A DNA stretch of 64,000 nucleotides, from contig CM028674.1 of assembly GCA_016760335.1 (NCBI GenBank), forward strand, positions 10,062,001-10,126,000, read 5' to 3'. How positions within the stretch are numbered: the stretch's first letter is position 1; each line of letters starts with the position of its first letter. The notes under the pieces were generated by a model that worked only from the letters and a program-made list of their open reading frames with translations, searched no databases and had not been told where the DNA came from. Position numbers and translations under genes: made by a program. This DNA is from Gastrodia elata. Lineage: Eukaryota; Streptophyta; Magnoliopsida; Asparagales; Orchidaceae. Positions 47,086 to 59,488 of this stretch are shown here, piece by piece.

Positions 47086-48612
47086 TCAACCCTGTTTTGA
47101 GCAGCATATATATATTTTCTTAACCTGTTTTTAGGATTAAGATGCAGAAAATCGAAATCCTATTAAACTCCATTGGTTTTTGAGGGTGTGTGGTTGCTCC
47201 ATTGCAAGGAAGAAGATAGCTCCAAGAGATTGTATAAAGGTTTGTAAACCCTAAAATCTGCATAATTTATTCTCTATTGTGAAATTATTTTTGCTCTCAT
47301 CTTCATAGATTTAGGTGTTAGCACCGAACTACGTAAATTCTTTTGTTTGTGATGTGTTTGTGATTGCATGTGATTGTTTCTTGCTTTATTTAATTTTACT
47401 CATTGTCTCTAAGTTTTTGTTCTGCATTAGTTTGTAACCCTCAGATCCCAACAAGTGGTATCAGAGCAAGGTTACCTTGATTGTTCTTGAGGGCTAGGGT
47501 TTGCTTGGAGTTGTGTATTGTTTTTATTTGAGTTTTTTAAAGCAAGAAGAAAAGCATGGCAAATAGAGGAGAAGAGGCGATTGCAACTTCGTCGTCATCG
47601 GTGGTGGAGAGATCCCTCCACCAAGTTGACATATTTGGTGAAAATTGATGTTGTCAAATTTGATAGGAAGAATAACTTCGGTATGTAGTAGTGCTAGGTG
47701 GTAGACGCATTATGAGCATTGAAATTTGAAGATGTTATTAACGGCGAAGAAAAATCGGAAGAAATTTTAAAGAGGGATTGGATCAAGATGAATCGTAGTG
47801 CATGTGGTTTGATCTGGAAATGTTTGATTCAGGAGATCAAATATGATGTGATGATGGAGACATCGACATGGAAATTGAGGAAAATCTTAGAGAGCAAATA
47901 CATAACGAAGAGTGTGGAGAATCGACTCCACATGAAGAGGCGGCTCTACCTTTTTCAGATGAGAAGGGGAATCTCCATAGATAAGCACCTAAATGAATTC
48001 ACAAAGTTATTGGCAAATTTTTTGAATCTGGATCAGACTGTGGATGGTGAAGACAAGGCCTGTTATTGTTGAACTCATTGTCATATGAGTAAGAGCACTT
48101 CACCATGACTTTGATCCATGTGAAGGATGCTCTGAAGTATGAGGAGATGATTATAGCCTTAGTGAACCACGAGTTCAGAAGAAAGGACAAAGTGTCTACC
48201 AAATCAGATATGATAGAGGCTCTTACACTCTAGAGGGGGAGACAAGAGAAGCAAAATAATGGCCAAAGAAAAATGCAGACTTTCAGAAGAGAGGGAAATC
48301 AAGGGGTTGGAGCATTTGGCTCAATTAGTGCACGTTCTGTTTGTAAACGAGACATTGGAAGAAAGACTGCCCAAAGTTGAAAGAAAAGCAGCGGGCAAAC
48401 AAATCTTCTGATGCAAAGGAAAATGTGATTCAAAATGTGGTGGAGGGTTCAGACTCAGATGCATCTCTTGCTATTGTTTCAATGGGTCTAGTAGTTGACA
48501 GCTTCAGTTGGATTATGGATACCGATGCAACGTATCATATATGTTCCTAGAATGATTGAATTTATTCATACAGAGAAACATACATTGGTGCAGTCACGAT
48601 GGGAAGTGATGT

Positions 48613-51600
48613 TGTAACAACCATAATATTATTACCCATTAATTAGTTGCTTAATCAACTCAATTCATTTTCTAATGCTCTTATAATAGTGTTAAGAGCT
48701 TCCACCTCAAATTTGGTGCGATTTGGAGATCATTTGAGATTTTCCAACCATCCTGATTTTTCTCCATAATTCTGAGAATACTTATTTTATTTAGACCTCA
48801 GAATCAAAATCAAAGTCCACCATTGGACTCATCACCCCCAAATTAACTAGGGGTGATTTTTTGGGAGTGTTTGGAAGTTATCAAAGTTTTCTCGATTATT
48901 TTAATATTATTTAAATGCTCTGAAAATTATGATAATTAAATTGACCTCCAATTGAAAATTTAATTGTATTTTTGAGTTTCTCACCGCTCATTTAGGTAAG
49001 GGTGAAATTTTATGATTTTACGGAGTCCGTTTGTTCATTTAAATTTGAGTGAATAAAATAGTTAAATTTAATAATTAAATAATGCTTTTAAATTAATTAA
49101 TATATATTAGTTAATATAATTATCATGGCTAATTTCTTTCCGCGGAGAACCGCTGCGCCAACCCAAACAGCGCGCAGCGGATCAGATCAATCCAAGTCGT
49201 CAACCCTTATTTGATCCGATCTTGCGGGTGGTATTTTATCAAATATATTTGGTCATCGGATCCACGCCTTGGTCCGACGGTCCAGATAGGGCTACTGTAC
49301 GTCCTTGTCAAGGACAGGGATCGTGCACCTGCACCGCAGGCAGACCGTGTTATGGCCGGTCTCTCGCATTTACCAAAACTCCCCCGCTCTATCTTCTGCT
49401 TTCATTTTCCCTCTTCTTGTCTTGTTGTGAGCCTTTGGCATGTGGAGAAGCTGTGAAGGGTGATTTCGACCTAACCTGAGGAAGCCGACTGAACAAAATA
49501 TTTTTGCAAGCTTCCAAGTACTTCTTCTCCCATTATTTCCTTAAATTGATTCGTTCTTCCATTATCGCAAGAGCTCAATTGCTTTGGTGAGCTCAATCGA
49601 GCATCATTCGAGCGCGATTGAGCTCGAGCTCGTCAAACCACATTAAGGGGATACTTGAAGTTCGATCGATCGGATCTAGGGCATCACCCCGTTGGCCTTT
49701 CAGCCATCATCTGGCCCCGATTTTGGTCTTGGATGAACGGCCTCGGCGAGGGCTTCTTGCCGGTGTGCGTCGCACCCAGGATCAGCGGAGTCAGCCTAAA
49801 GACCTAACCCTAATGCGCCTTTGCGGGTTGGGGTTGGGGACGACGCAGTTCAAACGGCACGTCCCGTGGTTCGTGAGATCCCTCTGAGCCGGTCCGGTTC
49901 ATCTGATAAGACGCCTTATGCACATGTCTTTCCCGTTTTCCCTTGGCGACAAACGTCGCTCTCTAAGAGCTGATGCGTGTTAATTTGACGCGCGGAATTC
50001 CACGCGTTGACGGCTGATGGCTGTCGTTTGACAGCTGTCTTTTATTAATTCTCGCGCTATAGTTTTCTGTGCCGCCTGGCGTTTAGTGCCTTCGGCTGTT
50101 AAAAAAAATTGGATTTAAATTTTAATCACAATTAATTAAATTAATTCAATTTTTATTTCTTGCATAACTTTAAAAATACTTAACAATATAATGCAAATTT
50201 ATATTTCATTTCGATAAAAAAAAATGAGACGAACATAATGACATAATTCAATTTAAGTTTTAAACTATAATTTTCTTAATCACTTTTTAACCCTAATTAG
50301 GAGTCCTCCAAACACTAAAAATCCAACGTTGTCCGATTTTGACCTACTCAGTGTCATTTTTCTCCTTATACTATAAGAATTTTATATTTACTTACATTAT
50401 TTCATTTGGACAATAATTGGAGATTTTAGATATTTAGCTTCTCAAATTGGGTAATTTTGCAATTGCATAATTTTCTTAACATGCTTGTTTTAGATATTTA
50501 AACCATATGACAGTAAACATGTCTCATTTTATTCACTTTTCATATATTTTAATTGTATATTTGAGACTTGAATTTTATAAATTAAATGCATGTGTACTTA
50601 GCAAATTATTGGCTTAACCTTCAACCTTAGGAGAAGCTATAGGATTGATTTTTGTAACTTAATTTGTTTGTAATCTTTAGAGCTAGATAACATTCCCAAT
50701 TAGTATAAATAACATTAGTACTTATTACCTAATAGGATTAGTTCATAATAATTAGATTGAATCTTAGTTCAATTCCCTTTAGCTCTTAATCTTCACTTAA
50801 ACCCTATAAGGATTGGAATAGAAGTTCCCTAGCTCTCCTGATGTCTTAGATATCCTATAGACTTCATTAATCTACAACCTATAGTAAACATAGAACTTGT
50901 AGCTTATAATTCTTCCTCTCCCATATGTATAGATTTCTCCTATTACTTGATTTGTAGCTAGATTAGTGATTGATTTGAATAGAGCATTTCAATTGCAAGC
51001 TAATTGAATGAGTTTAGTAAATATAATCTTAACTTCTATTTCCTTAAGTATAGTAATTCCTTTGCTTTATCTTTCCCTACTAGTTCCCTAAGCCTTGAAT
51101 CTAATAACATATATTGATTTTGTGATTCAGGATAAGTGTAGGATTAGTTTCATCGAGATCAATATATCTAAGTCAATTGAAAGCTTAATTAGCTCAAATC
51201 ATTAAGTTCGATCCTCAAAATAAGATAAAAATAAATATCACATAATTTACAATTACCTATTTTTATACTTTTCCTATTTACTATTCTCCCTTACAATTAC
51301 TCTTGCTCCTTAATTTCATGATTTTATGATCAGAGTCAAATTTTTAATAATATCCAAATGAACTTTAATAAAATTTAATCAATCTTAAAATATACTTAGA
51401 CTTTTTAATCTAACCACCTTTTTCTTTTATTAGGTGTGCCTTACCGTATTTTAAATACTAAAAATACGATAAATCAGGAGCATTTTCAGAGCAGTGGAGA
51501 TGGACCTAGTGCTGGTCATTAGTACTTTGAAGACTTTTCTGCTTCTGCATTTCATTTTCTTTTCCGTTTTCATGTGAGAGGGTGAATTTACTTTTATTGC

Positions 51601-51935
51601 TTTTTTTATTTTTAAAGTTTATAATAATTAATTTATGTAATATTTTTACTTCTTTCTGTAATGAGTTTACTTTCATATTAAGCTATTTGGATTGGATAAG
51701 TGGATGACTGTATAATACTTTCTACATGCATGTAATCTTCTACTTATATTTTTCCTTCTTCTCTACTTCCATCTTTCTTCTTCTTCCACTTCACCTTTTA
51801 ACTTTAACACCCTCACAAAAATTTTGACCAACAACACTCAATAGTTGGGTTGGTTTACTTTCTATCCGGTGTTAAGTGTTGTGGTAGCGCTCCACTGTTT
51901 GGTTAATTTTCAAATTCAATATTGGGGTCGCTACA
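48613..51935 (+). mobile_element. Solo LTR inserted in the copia element
   Basis: It begins TGTAACAACC and ends GGGGTCGCTACA, with GATGT before and GATGA after. Early blocks (CATCACCCCCAAATTAACTA, GGGGTGATTTTTTGGGAGTG) match the LTR at 9777. It is 3323 bp, without coding domains. A GC-rich stretch at 49140-50100 yields small spurious ORFs. Confidence 0.75.
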
Positions 51936-52620
51936 GATGACTACAAAATCTGTGATTATACCTCTATCACCTCACTTTCGCTTATCTGCAGTACAATGTC
52001 CAAAGACAGATTTTGAAAGGGAAAAAATGCACTCAGGGTCATATGCTAGCATAATTAGAAGCTTGATGTATGACATGGTTTGCACTATACCAGATTTGGC
52101 TTAAGTAGTTGGAGTCGTGAGCCGATATATGCACACTCAAGGGAAAGATCACTGGCATGCAATGAAGGAGATATTTCGATACCTGAAAAGTACAATTAGT
52201 GTTGGATTATTATTTTAGAAGCAATCTTCAATAGTTGACTTATGCATTGGATATGTGAATTCCGACTACGTCTGAGATTTGGATCGAAGATGATTAACGA
52301 TTGGTTATGTATTCACTTTAGCAAGAGGTCTAGTAGGGTGGAGATAAACTCTACAATTTATTGTTACCCTATCTAAGACAAAAGCACATGACAACTACTG
52401 AAGCATTCAAGGAAGCTATTTGGATGAAGGGTTTGCTAGAAAATTTGAGTGCGAAGCAAAAGGAGGTAATAGTTGACTGCGATAGCCAGAGCATTATATT
52501 CTTAGCTACTAATCAGGTCTGTAACACTCGCACAAAGCACATTAATGTTCGACACTATTTCGTTCGAGATGTTATTGAAGAAGGTGAGATCTTACTGAAA
52601 AAGATCGACTCCAAAAATTG
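51936..52620 (+). pseudogene. Ty1/copia RT-end and RNase H remnant
   Basis: Frames carry PLSPHFRLSAVQCPKTDFE, SYASIIRSLMYDMVCTIPDLA, HWHAMKEIFRYLKSTISVG and CDSQSIIFLATNQVCNTRTK. The order and spacing are those of the last part of a copia polyprotein. Several stops break it. Confidence 0.85.
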
Positions 52621-52989
52621 ATCCATTGAAAACTCTTGGTGAATTTGGAGAAGCATCCACAGACTTCTCATTTGTTAGAACTACAAATTGCTTGATTTCT
52701 TTTCCATTAGTTTTAGAGTGTGTACAATTGCTCTATTACAAGTAAGAATATAGCTCCAAGAGATTCTATAAGGATTTGTAAAACCTAAGACCTGCATAAT
52801 ATCTTCTCTATAGCAAAATTATTTTTGATCTCCTTCCCATGAATATAGAGGTGTTAACACCAAACTATATAAATCTCTTTGTTTGTGCTGTGTCTATGAT
52901 TACATGTGATTTTTACTTTATTTGATTTTACTCATAATCCTTCCTTAAGCTTTTGTTCTGCATTAATTTGTAACACTTAAATCCCATCA

Positions 52990-53964
52990 ACTAAGTAGAA
53001 TAAAATATTTTTCACTAAACACTCAAAATTGGGCTCCCAAAGAAAAAATATATTTGACTTTTAATTTACTCAATTGAATTCCATGGCTCCGTCTTAAAGT
53101 GCAGAGGCAGAGGTAGTTGAAAAACTTTATTTTTTTGGGGCCCATTAAAATGCCGGGACAACTTACCGCCAACTAACGGAGAAGAAATGACAGCTCGATC
53201 GCCACCAAACGGGCTGCCCGTAAGCGCGCTCCACGGTCTAGATTCAAAAGATTTATTTTACCCAAATCGCATGTTTCAATAAACATATATATATATATAT
53301 TTGAAATAAAATGAGATTCAAATAAGAAAAAAATATGATCAGTAGAATATGAATTTGTAATATACATAACAAATTCAAAACCTTAAATACTAGATTATTA
53401 CATCAATTCATATATTGGTATAATTATTCTTTTAAATCTTAAAATATAAATATATTTCCAATAAGATTGGAACATTCAAGAATTGAGCTACAATATTACA
53501 TAATTATATATATATATATATAGAATTCATTGAGCTAAAGTTACCTATATAATATTTAAATGATGTAAAATCTAATATATAAGTAAATTATTAATTGAAT
53601 ATTTTTTTTATGAGATTTATATATAAAAATTATTAATTATAGATATTTTTATATAAGTATAACATTATATATATAGCACTAATATTGAAAAAAATAGTTA
53701 AATTTTCAATACTTAACAGCGAAGGAACGCGAGCTAGTAATTATTTACATTGCAGCAGCAGCCGCCGTCAGGCAGCTGTATTTCTATATATTTATTTTTT
53801 TAGCAAAAGAAATAATATTTTTTTTATTTTTTTACACGCCATTCAGTACTTTGTTTGCCCTTCGAAAATAAGCAAAAAATCCCCGCCTTTTTTTTCCACT
53901 TTTGAGCATATAACGTCATCTCAACGCCGGTAACACTATAAAGCACGTGTCATAAAAAATACCT
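52990..53964. other. Spacer downstream of the fasciclin-like gene
   Basis: AT-rich, with short (TA)n tracts at about 53284 and 53505 and a reverse-oriented MITE copy. I see no gene. Confidence 0.5.
53465..53668 (-). repeat. MITE family copy 3 (reverse orientation)
   Basis: The reverse complement gives ACTTATATAAAAATATCTAT, TATATATAAATCTCATAAAA and TTCAATTAATAATTTACTTA in the same order as the copies at 39291, 40085 and 60085. Confidence 0.5.
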
Positions 53965-54038
53965 TTAATGGCATGTAACAAAGCGAGACGGATCCGTGAA
54001 CGCGCCAAGCAGATGGCAGCCAAGCTCCAGCAATTTCC
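53965..54038 (-). CDS. Last exon of the fasciclin-like gene
   Basis: On the minus strand, after the acceptor TTATGCAG, 74 nt encode KLLELGCHLLGAF and a short tail ending TCH, then TAA at 53967-53965. The first GG completes the Gly codon begun by exon 1. This conserved KLLE...C...LGAF tail is the expected end of the FLA15-18 subgroup. An overlapping plus-strand frame (53968-54150) is a shadow. Confidence 0.9.
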
Positions 54039-56207
54039 CTGCATAATAATTTTATATATTCAATTTAATATTTTCCAAAAAAAAAAAAGTAGAGTTTTAC
54101 TGCATAATCTTAATAGATCTCTCAAAAATATAATAAAAAATTATTATTAATAATCTATAATTTTTGGGAGATAAGTGTTTGTTGAATCATGATTAGATGG
54201 CGACAACCCACCTGCTCTCAAGAAAATTGTAACCTAATCAAAATCAATATTAGCCTAATAAAAGTTAGTTATATTATTGTACTAAAATTGTGATTAACAT
54301 TAAAAAATGGTTTAGATTAATTATAATCAAACACATGATAAAATTAAAAGATTTCTTATTATCAATGAAGTATCAAATTCTATTTTAAAAATAAGATGAA
54401 CGTTATATATCTTTAATGTTTTAATTATTGAAAAAATTTTAGCTGATTTTGCTGGACAACTAAAGCACTAAATAACAATTTTTTACTTTAATTAACGACA
54501 AATTAACTAAGTAAGAAAAATTATAATATAATTAATATATAAAAAACTAAGATTTTACAGCAAGGTCCGAATTGAGTGGATGAAAATAAAATAGGCAAAA
54601 CAATAAATGTTTTTCTCTTAAATTTTAATAAAAGTTTTTTTTTTGCTAATTTCTTAATTAATTTATTAATTACTATCTTAAAAGTTACGTCAAGAACTGA
54701 AGTGCAGAGTACACTCCCTCATCGGAAGATTCTAACTCCGACAGCCGGGATACTCCAACTCCGGCGATTCGAAAATTCTAACTCCGGCGGCCGGCAACGC
54801 AGCCAGAGGACGACCGCCTTGTAAGAAATCAGCGGGAGAAACCAAAGAAAACTAATAGGCTGTCCTCTCCAAAGCTTTAGCGCAAAAGCAAAGTTCCTCG
54901 AAACCGGAATATTCCGATTCCGGCGGCCAACAACAGAGCCGGAAGGCGGTCGCATTGGAAGAAAATTCACGAAAAAAAATCTACTGACCTCTCCTCATCT
55001 TCGGCGTAGGAGCGGCGTTCCTCGAAGCCGAAGGCGCACTTACAAGCGAATCCTCGTTGGACGGGAAGAGAACCGCGTCGATGCCCTGAACGGAAATCCT
55101 CCCGTCGGTATAAATGTCGGGATCAAAGAGATAAGCTGACCCCACTCCCTGGCCGAACTTCACAGATCCATCAGCCTCCCGCGCAACCACCTTCTCCGGC
55201 AACCTGAGGGTGTCGTATCGCACTCTCCCGAATCGCCTGACGGCATTGTACATGCTCTCCTCGGTCTGGTACTCCGGAATCAGATGATAGTACACGATCC
55301 GCTCCGCTGAACCGGGCTCACCCAGCCGATCCGCGCTCAGTTTCGCCATGGCTTCGTCGTTAGGGGCCAGAACAGTCAGAACGTACCCTTCGGAGACCAG
55401 CCGCCCCATCTCGGAGGACAGGGAGGTCAGATTCACGAGAACGTCGGCGAACTCATTGTACCCACCGTATAGGATTAGGGTTTGGATGAAGTCGTTGATC
55501 TGGCGATGGCCGTCGAACCAGCGCTTAGCGGAACCGGGGCCGGGAGCAGGGGCGGGGGCGAGGGAAGGCCCAGGAGCCATGGCGGCGTATATCGGGAGCG
55601 AGGGAGGGGATCCCGGACGGATCTTGAGGGGACGAGTGCGGGGATCGACCTCCGGAGCTCCGACGGGAAGCACGGCGGAGATGTCGGCGAGGTTTCGCCG
55701 GCGATTAAATGTCTGCTGAACGGATCTGGGAATGAGTAGGCGGTCGATGCCGTGGATGACGCCGTCTGGGCGGATAATGGCGTCGGGGTGGGCGAGATCG
55801 ATGCGGGAGAGGGCGATTCTTTCGCCGGAGAGAGTGCGGTGTTGGGTGGAGGAGGGGATTAGGGATGGAACGAAATGGGATAGGATTAGGGTCTGGAGGG
55901 ATTTGAGGTTTCGGGGCTGGAGGAGAAAGCGTCTGAAGTCGTGATCGAGGGCGCGTTCTAGGGCTTCGTTGCGAGGGGCAAAGATGGTGAGGTTGTGAAG
56001 GTAGACGGATTGTTCTAGGGTTGGGAGAAGGAGAGCTTTCTCGATGAGCTCGGAGAGGTCGGTGTAGGGGGAGTCGAGGAGGGCGACGAGGATGGAGTTG
56101 GAGTTTATTTGGGCGGAGGGAGAGGCCAATGCCGATGCGGTGGAGCAGATTATAAGGGCGGAGATGAGCGGGAGGAAAAGAACCGCCATATTCAGCTCGG
56201 ATTCCAT
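53965..56207 (-). CDS. Fasciclin-like arabinogalactan protein, FLA15-18 type (2 exons)
   Basis: Exon 1 is 56207-54989 and exon 2 is 54038-53965, with the intron 54988-54039 (GTCAGT...GCAG). Together they encode 430 aa. Residues 1 to about 28 are a signal peptide. FAS1 domain 1 (about 37-163) has the LTIFAPRNEA and IRPDGVIHGIDRLLIP boxes. A Pro/Ala-rich arabinogalactan segment (APGPSLAPAPAPGPG, 211-225) carries likely hydroxyproline O-glycosylation sites. FAS1 domain 2 (about 236-382) has YVLTVLAPNDEAM and DGRISVQGIDAVLFP. N-glycosylation sequons are at N72 and N259. No C-terminal hydrophobic GPI signal is seen, which fits the FLA15-18 subgroup that has two FAS1 domains and no anchor. The likely role is in the cell wall or at the cell surface. 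Without exon 2, exon 1 would read on to a false stop at 54981 (408 aa). Several antisense frames over exon 1 are shadows. Confidence 0.95.
54039..54988 (-). other. Intron of the fasciclin-like gene
   Basis: This 950-nt intron is AT-rich except for a GC-rich block at about 54719-54980. That block holds two diverged direct copies about 139 bases apart (about 54774-54840 and 54913-54980), each with a CCGGCGGCC core. The second copy abuts the splice donor. No coding exon was recognised inside the block. Confidence 0.7.
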
Positions 56208-57184
56208 GGCGCGTTTTGCCGGCGACGGCGCCAGGAATGCCGGTAGCGGTCACAGATGGGGCAGTGGGTGCGCTTTAATGAGCGGGAGGGATTTTTTTTT
56301 TTTTTGCTTCTTGGAATGTTTTATTTCAGAATGTGGAAGATGGGGTAGTCGTTGTGCAATTTAATGTAAATTAATTTTCTTTAGAAAATATTTGTTGCCC
56401 ATAAAATTAAATAAGATAATGTTAATATTAGTATTTATTTAAAAATAATATTTATAAATAAATACTAATAAAATATTTTAAAATTTTATTAGATAAATTT
56501 TTTTAAGTATTTTATTAACGAGTATAAATAATATTTTTTCTAACTTAAATATATATATATTGATCTGTAACCTTCCAAAAATATTATTTAGCTCCTTTAA
56601 GCTCATCATAAAGGTGTAAAACTCTCTCCTTTACATTACTATGTATATATTTTAAAGGATATGATCATGTATTGTAAATATGCATATCAGCATAAGTGAT
56701 TTATATATTAAGAAGATGAAATATAATATTTCTGATATGTGGCAACAGGTTCCGTACAGTTCAAGCAAAAGAATGCAAAGTTTTGGTGGAAATGAGCTGT
56801 CTCGCTCTGTTCCCGCTGACTTGCTTGCTGTAATATAATACATAAATGTTATTTAAATCTGCTCAATTTTAAAAAATAATATTTTTATTATTTTAAAATA
56901 AATAAATAAATATTATATTCAAATTATATTCATATCAATAAATTTAAATAATATTTCTAAATATAATAAAGAGAATAGAAGTTACACATTCAAGAAAATA
57001 ATTTTTTTCATATTGAACTCAATAAAATAATATTTTAATACAATATTTTTAAATAATATTTAAAAAAATTTATATAAATAAATAAATACTAATTAAATAT
57101 TTTTTTATTGAAAAGCATTTCTCATAATAAATACATATTTTAAGAAGTCTATTTTTTAATATTTATATTTATTTGAAGTATTCC
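56208..57184. other. Upstream region of the fasciclin-like gene
   Basis: GC-rich close to the start codon, then AT-rich. No clear TATA box was placed. Nothing else was recognised. Confidence 0.4.
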
Positions 57185-57345
57185 TGCGAGCCTTGGGCTG
57201 CGAGGAGAGGGACGTCCCTCCCGCCAGGAACAAGTCGGGGGTGGGTCCTCTTCTGGCTTCAAGTTATGGTGACATTCGAAGTCGGTGGAGTGTCGGTCGC
57301 ACCCTAATGTGTGTTGATGGTGCAATTACACTAATATATACATAT
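57185..57345. other. GC-rich island next to a MITE
   Basis: A short GC-rich block with a 62-codon chance frame (57193-57381) that runs into the MITE. No domain was recognised. Confidence 0.4.
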
Positions 57346-57540
57346 AAATGCTATTTAGACTCATTGACGTGGCATCCATAAAAATCCATCGAATAAAATT
57401 TTGACATATTTCAATATAAATTTTAAAAATAATATAATATTTTAATGTAAATAAAATAAAATACTAATGAAATGATCTCAAATTCTATTGGACGAACTTT
57501 CTTACTTACGGTGCCACGTCAAAGAGACTAAATAGCATTT
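57346..57540. repeat. MITE with about 30-bp terminal inverted repeats
   Basis: The left end AAATGCTATTTAGACTCATT and its continuation to GACGTGGCA are matched, inverted, by the right end TGCCACGTCAAAGAGACTAA then ATAGCATTT. It is 195 bp, AT-rich inside and non-coding. Confidence 0.8.
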
Positions 57541-59456
57541 CTCTTATTTATATCTTACATATTTTGATGTATTTCATTAAGTTAAATTTTTAATTATAAT
57601 AATAATAATGACATCACATGCATTAAAACATATGGTGCTTATACCAAATAAATTATTTCTAAATTGAAGATGTTCTTCTTAAGATATTCAACAATCTTCG
57701 TAACTTTTATTTCTTCGCAACTTTTTTATCATTTCTTTTGGATAGCTCGGGCGAGAGCAGTTATGAACGTCTTTTTGCATTTTCTTGGTTATTTATCAAT
57801 AACATAGAATTAAGATTCTGTTGAATACTAAAATTTTGAGTGATTTTATTGTTTAGGGTTTTGAAAATGTTTTCTTAGATTTTCTTAATATCTCTTAATC
57901 AATATAAATGTTTTTTTTTATTTTGAATTAAACTCTTATTATTTTATTGTTTGTGATACTTGAATTTTTAAAATTATACTGAATTAGCTGTTCCATGAAT
58001 GTCTTCGATACTTTTCATTGGATTTATTTACACTCTTATGCTATGCCATATTTTTATTAGAGATTTTACTTGCATAGTATCCAAATCGTTTGACTTTTTC
58101 ATCTCCATTTATACAGGTTTTGCTAATAAACTTTTCTTATGTTTAAAAGCTTTGATTTTAAGAAAAATATGACTACAAAATGTAAATAGGAGTTTCTGAT
58201 TGAAGATTTAACTTGATGATTTGATTCATAGAAAGAAATTATTTCTCTATTTTGCGTTGAGCTGTTTGAATTTGTTATTTTATCTCTCATTTTCATGATA
58301 ATTACTCTTCAAATCGTAGCTTTGAGTTAAGACTAATTTTTCTCCATAAATTCAAATTTGTTAGTTCATAAAAATATTTGTTCTAATTACAATTATAAGT
58401 AAAACCAATATAGACATGTTCAAGTAAGATGCCGACATTTTATTAACTTTTTACTCTGTTTTTTTTTTCTCAACGTTTAAGAAGTATATATATCTTAAAT
58501 TGGATGTCTACTATCTAAGAATTAAATGTGATCATCGCAATTTTTACAATTATAACATCATTATAGAACTGCTAAGAATTTTAGCATTTTGTGCTCATAA
58601 ATCGATTTATTATATTTTAACATAACGCCACATTATCATTCTCTTTTATGTAAATTACAAAATTCTATTATCATTTCAGGGTTGATTTTGTTATATTTTA
58701 ATATAACTCACATTATCGTTATTTTTTTTGTAAAGAAACTTTGTAAATTTATTTATGATAAATACTTTTGTTCTATTTCAATAAAGTAGAGACCTTAAAG
58801 TATTTGTTGTATATTCTGAGTTTGTAATATCAACTTTGTTTAAACCATCTTTTATTTGACAATACTGAAAGCCTTATTTGAATTATTAAACCCTTTTAAC
58901 ATTTAATCTTAGCTTGGAAATTAAGAAAAGAAAGGCTTTTGCTTAATTATTTTTTATTTTTAACTGAAACGAATGATTTATATAATTGATCTACAATAAC
59001 AATAAGAAGTATACTACTTTATGTTTAATAAGAAAATATATGATTTAGTATTCTTTTACATAATTTCAATTTGATTATAATGTTAACTTTATTTAATGGA
59101 TGGAGTGTTTATATCTATTTAGCAATAATTTAGACTCCTATTTTCTGTTCCCGAACCGTGAGCAGAAAAAATTATTTTATAAACTTTATTGTGCATTTTT
59201 TTATTGTATATGCAACTTGATTTTAAAAAATTACTTAAGTTTATGTTATTAATTTAAATCATAGATTTAGTGAAGTCTATTTTTTTTTTAATTTATTCAT
59301 TTTGAATATTCCAAATAATATGAATGTTCTCAAATTATGCTATGTTGGCTTTCTCTTTGTATGCAACTCTTATAGATAATTTTATTCATTTTGTGCTCAT
59401 AAGAGCTTTTTGCAATTTTTGTAAATTTTTTCCATGGGTTGCACGAGATTCATGCT

Positions 59457-59488
<32 letters not shown>

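Larger units (their letters stand above)
46933..52989 (+). mobile_element. Decayed Ty1/copia element, interrupted and internally deleted
   Basis: The left LTR (about 46933-47453) ends ATCCCAACA, followed by the primer site TGGTATCAGAGC at 47456. A broken gag at about 47554-48420 includes SVENRLHMKRRLYLFQMRR. The protease start is WIMDTDATYHIC (to 48612). A solo LTR is inserted at 48613-51935. RT-end and RNase H sequence (51936-52620) has SLMYDMVCTIPDLA, KEAIWMKGLLENL and VDCDSQSIIFLATN. The right LTR (about 52700-52989) lacks the GC-rich 5' part of the left one. Integrase and most of RT are missing. Confidence 0.85.

Noticed and set aside
49211..49887. Frames of 81-89 codons in a GC-rich stretch
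   Set aside because: Inside a solo LTR, without domains, overlapping in different frames.
55348..56364. Several long antisense frames over the fasciclin-like exon
   Set aside because: They are GC-driven shadows of a clearly conserved coding exon on the minus strand.
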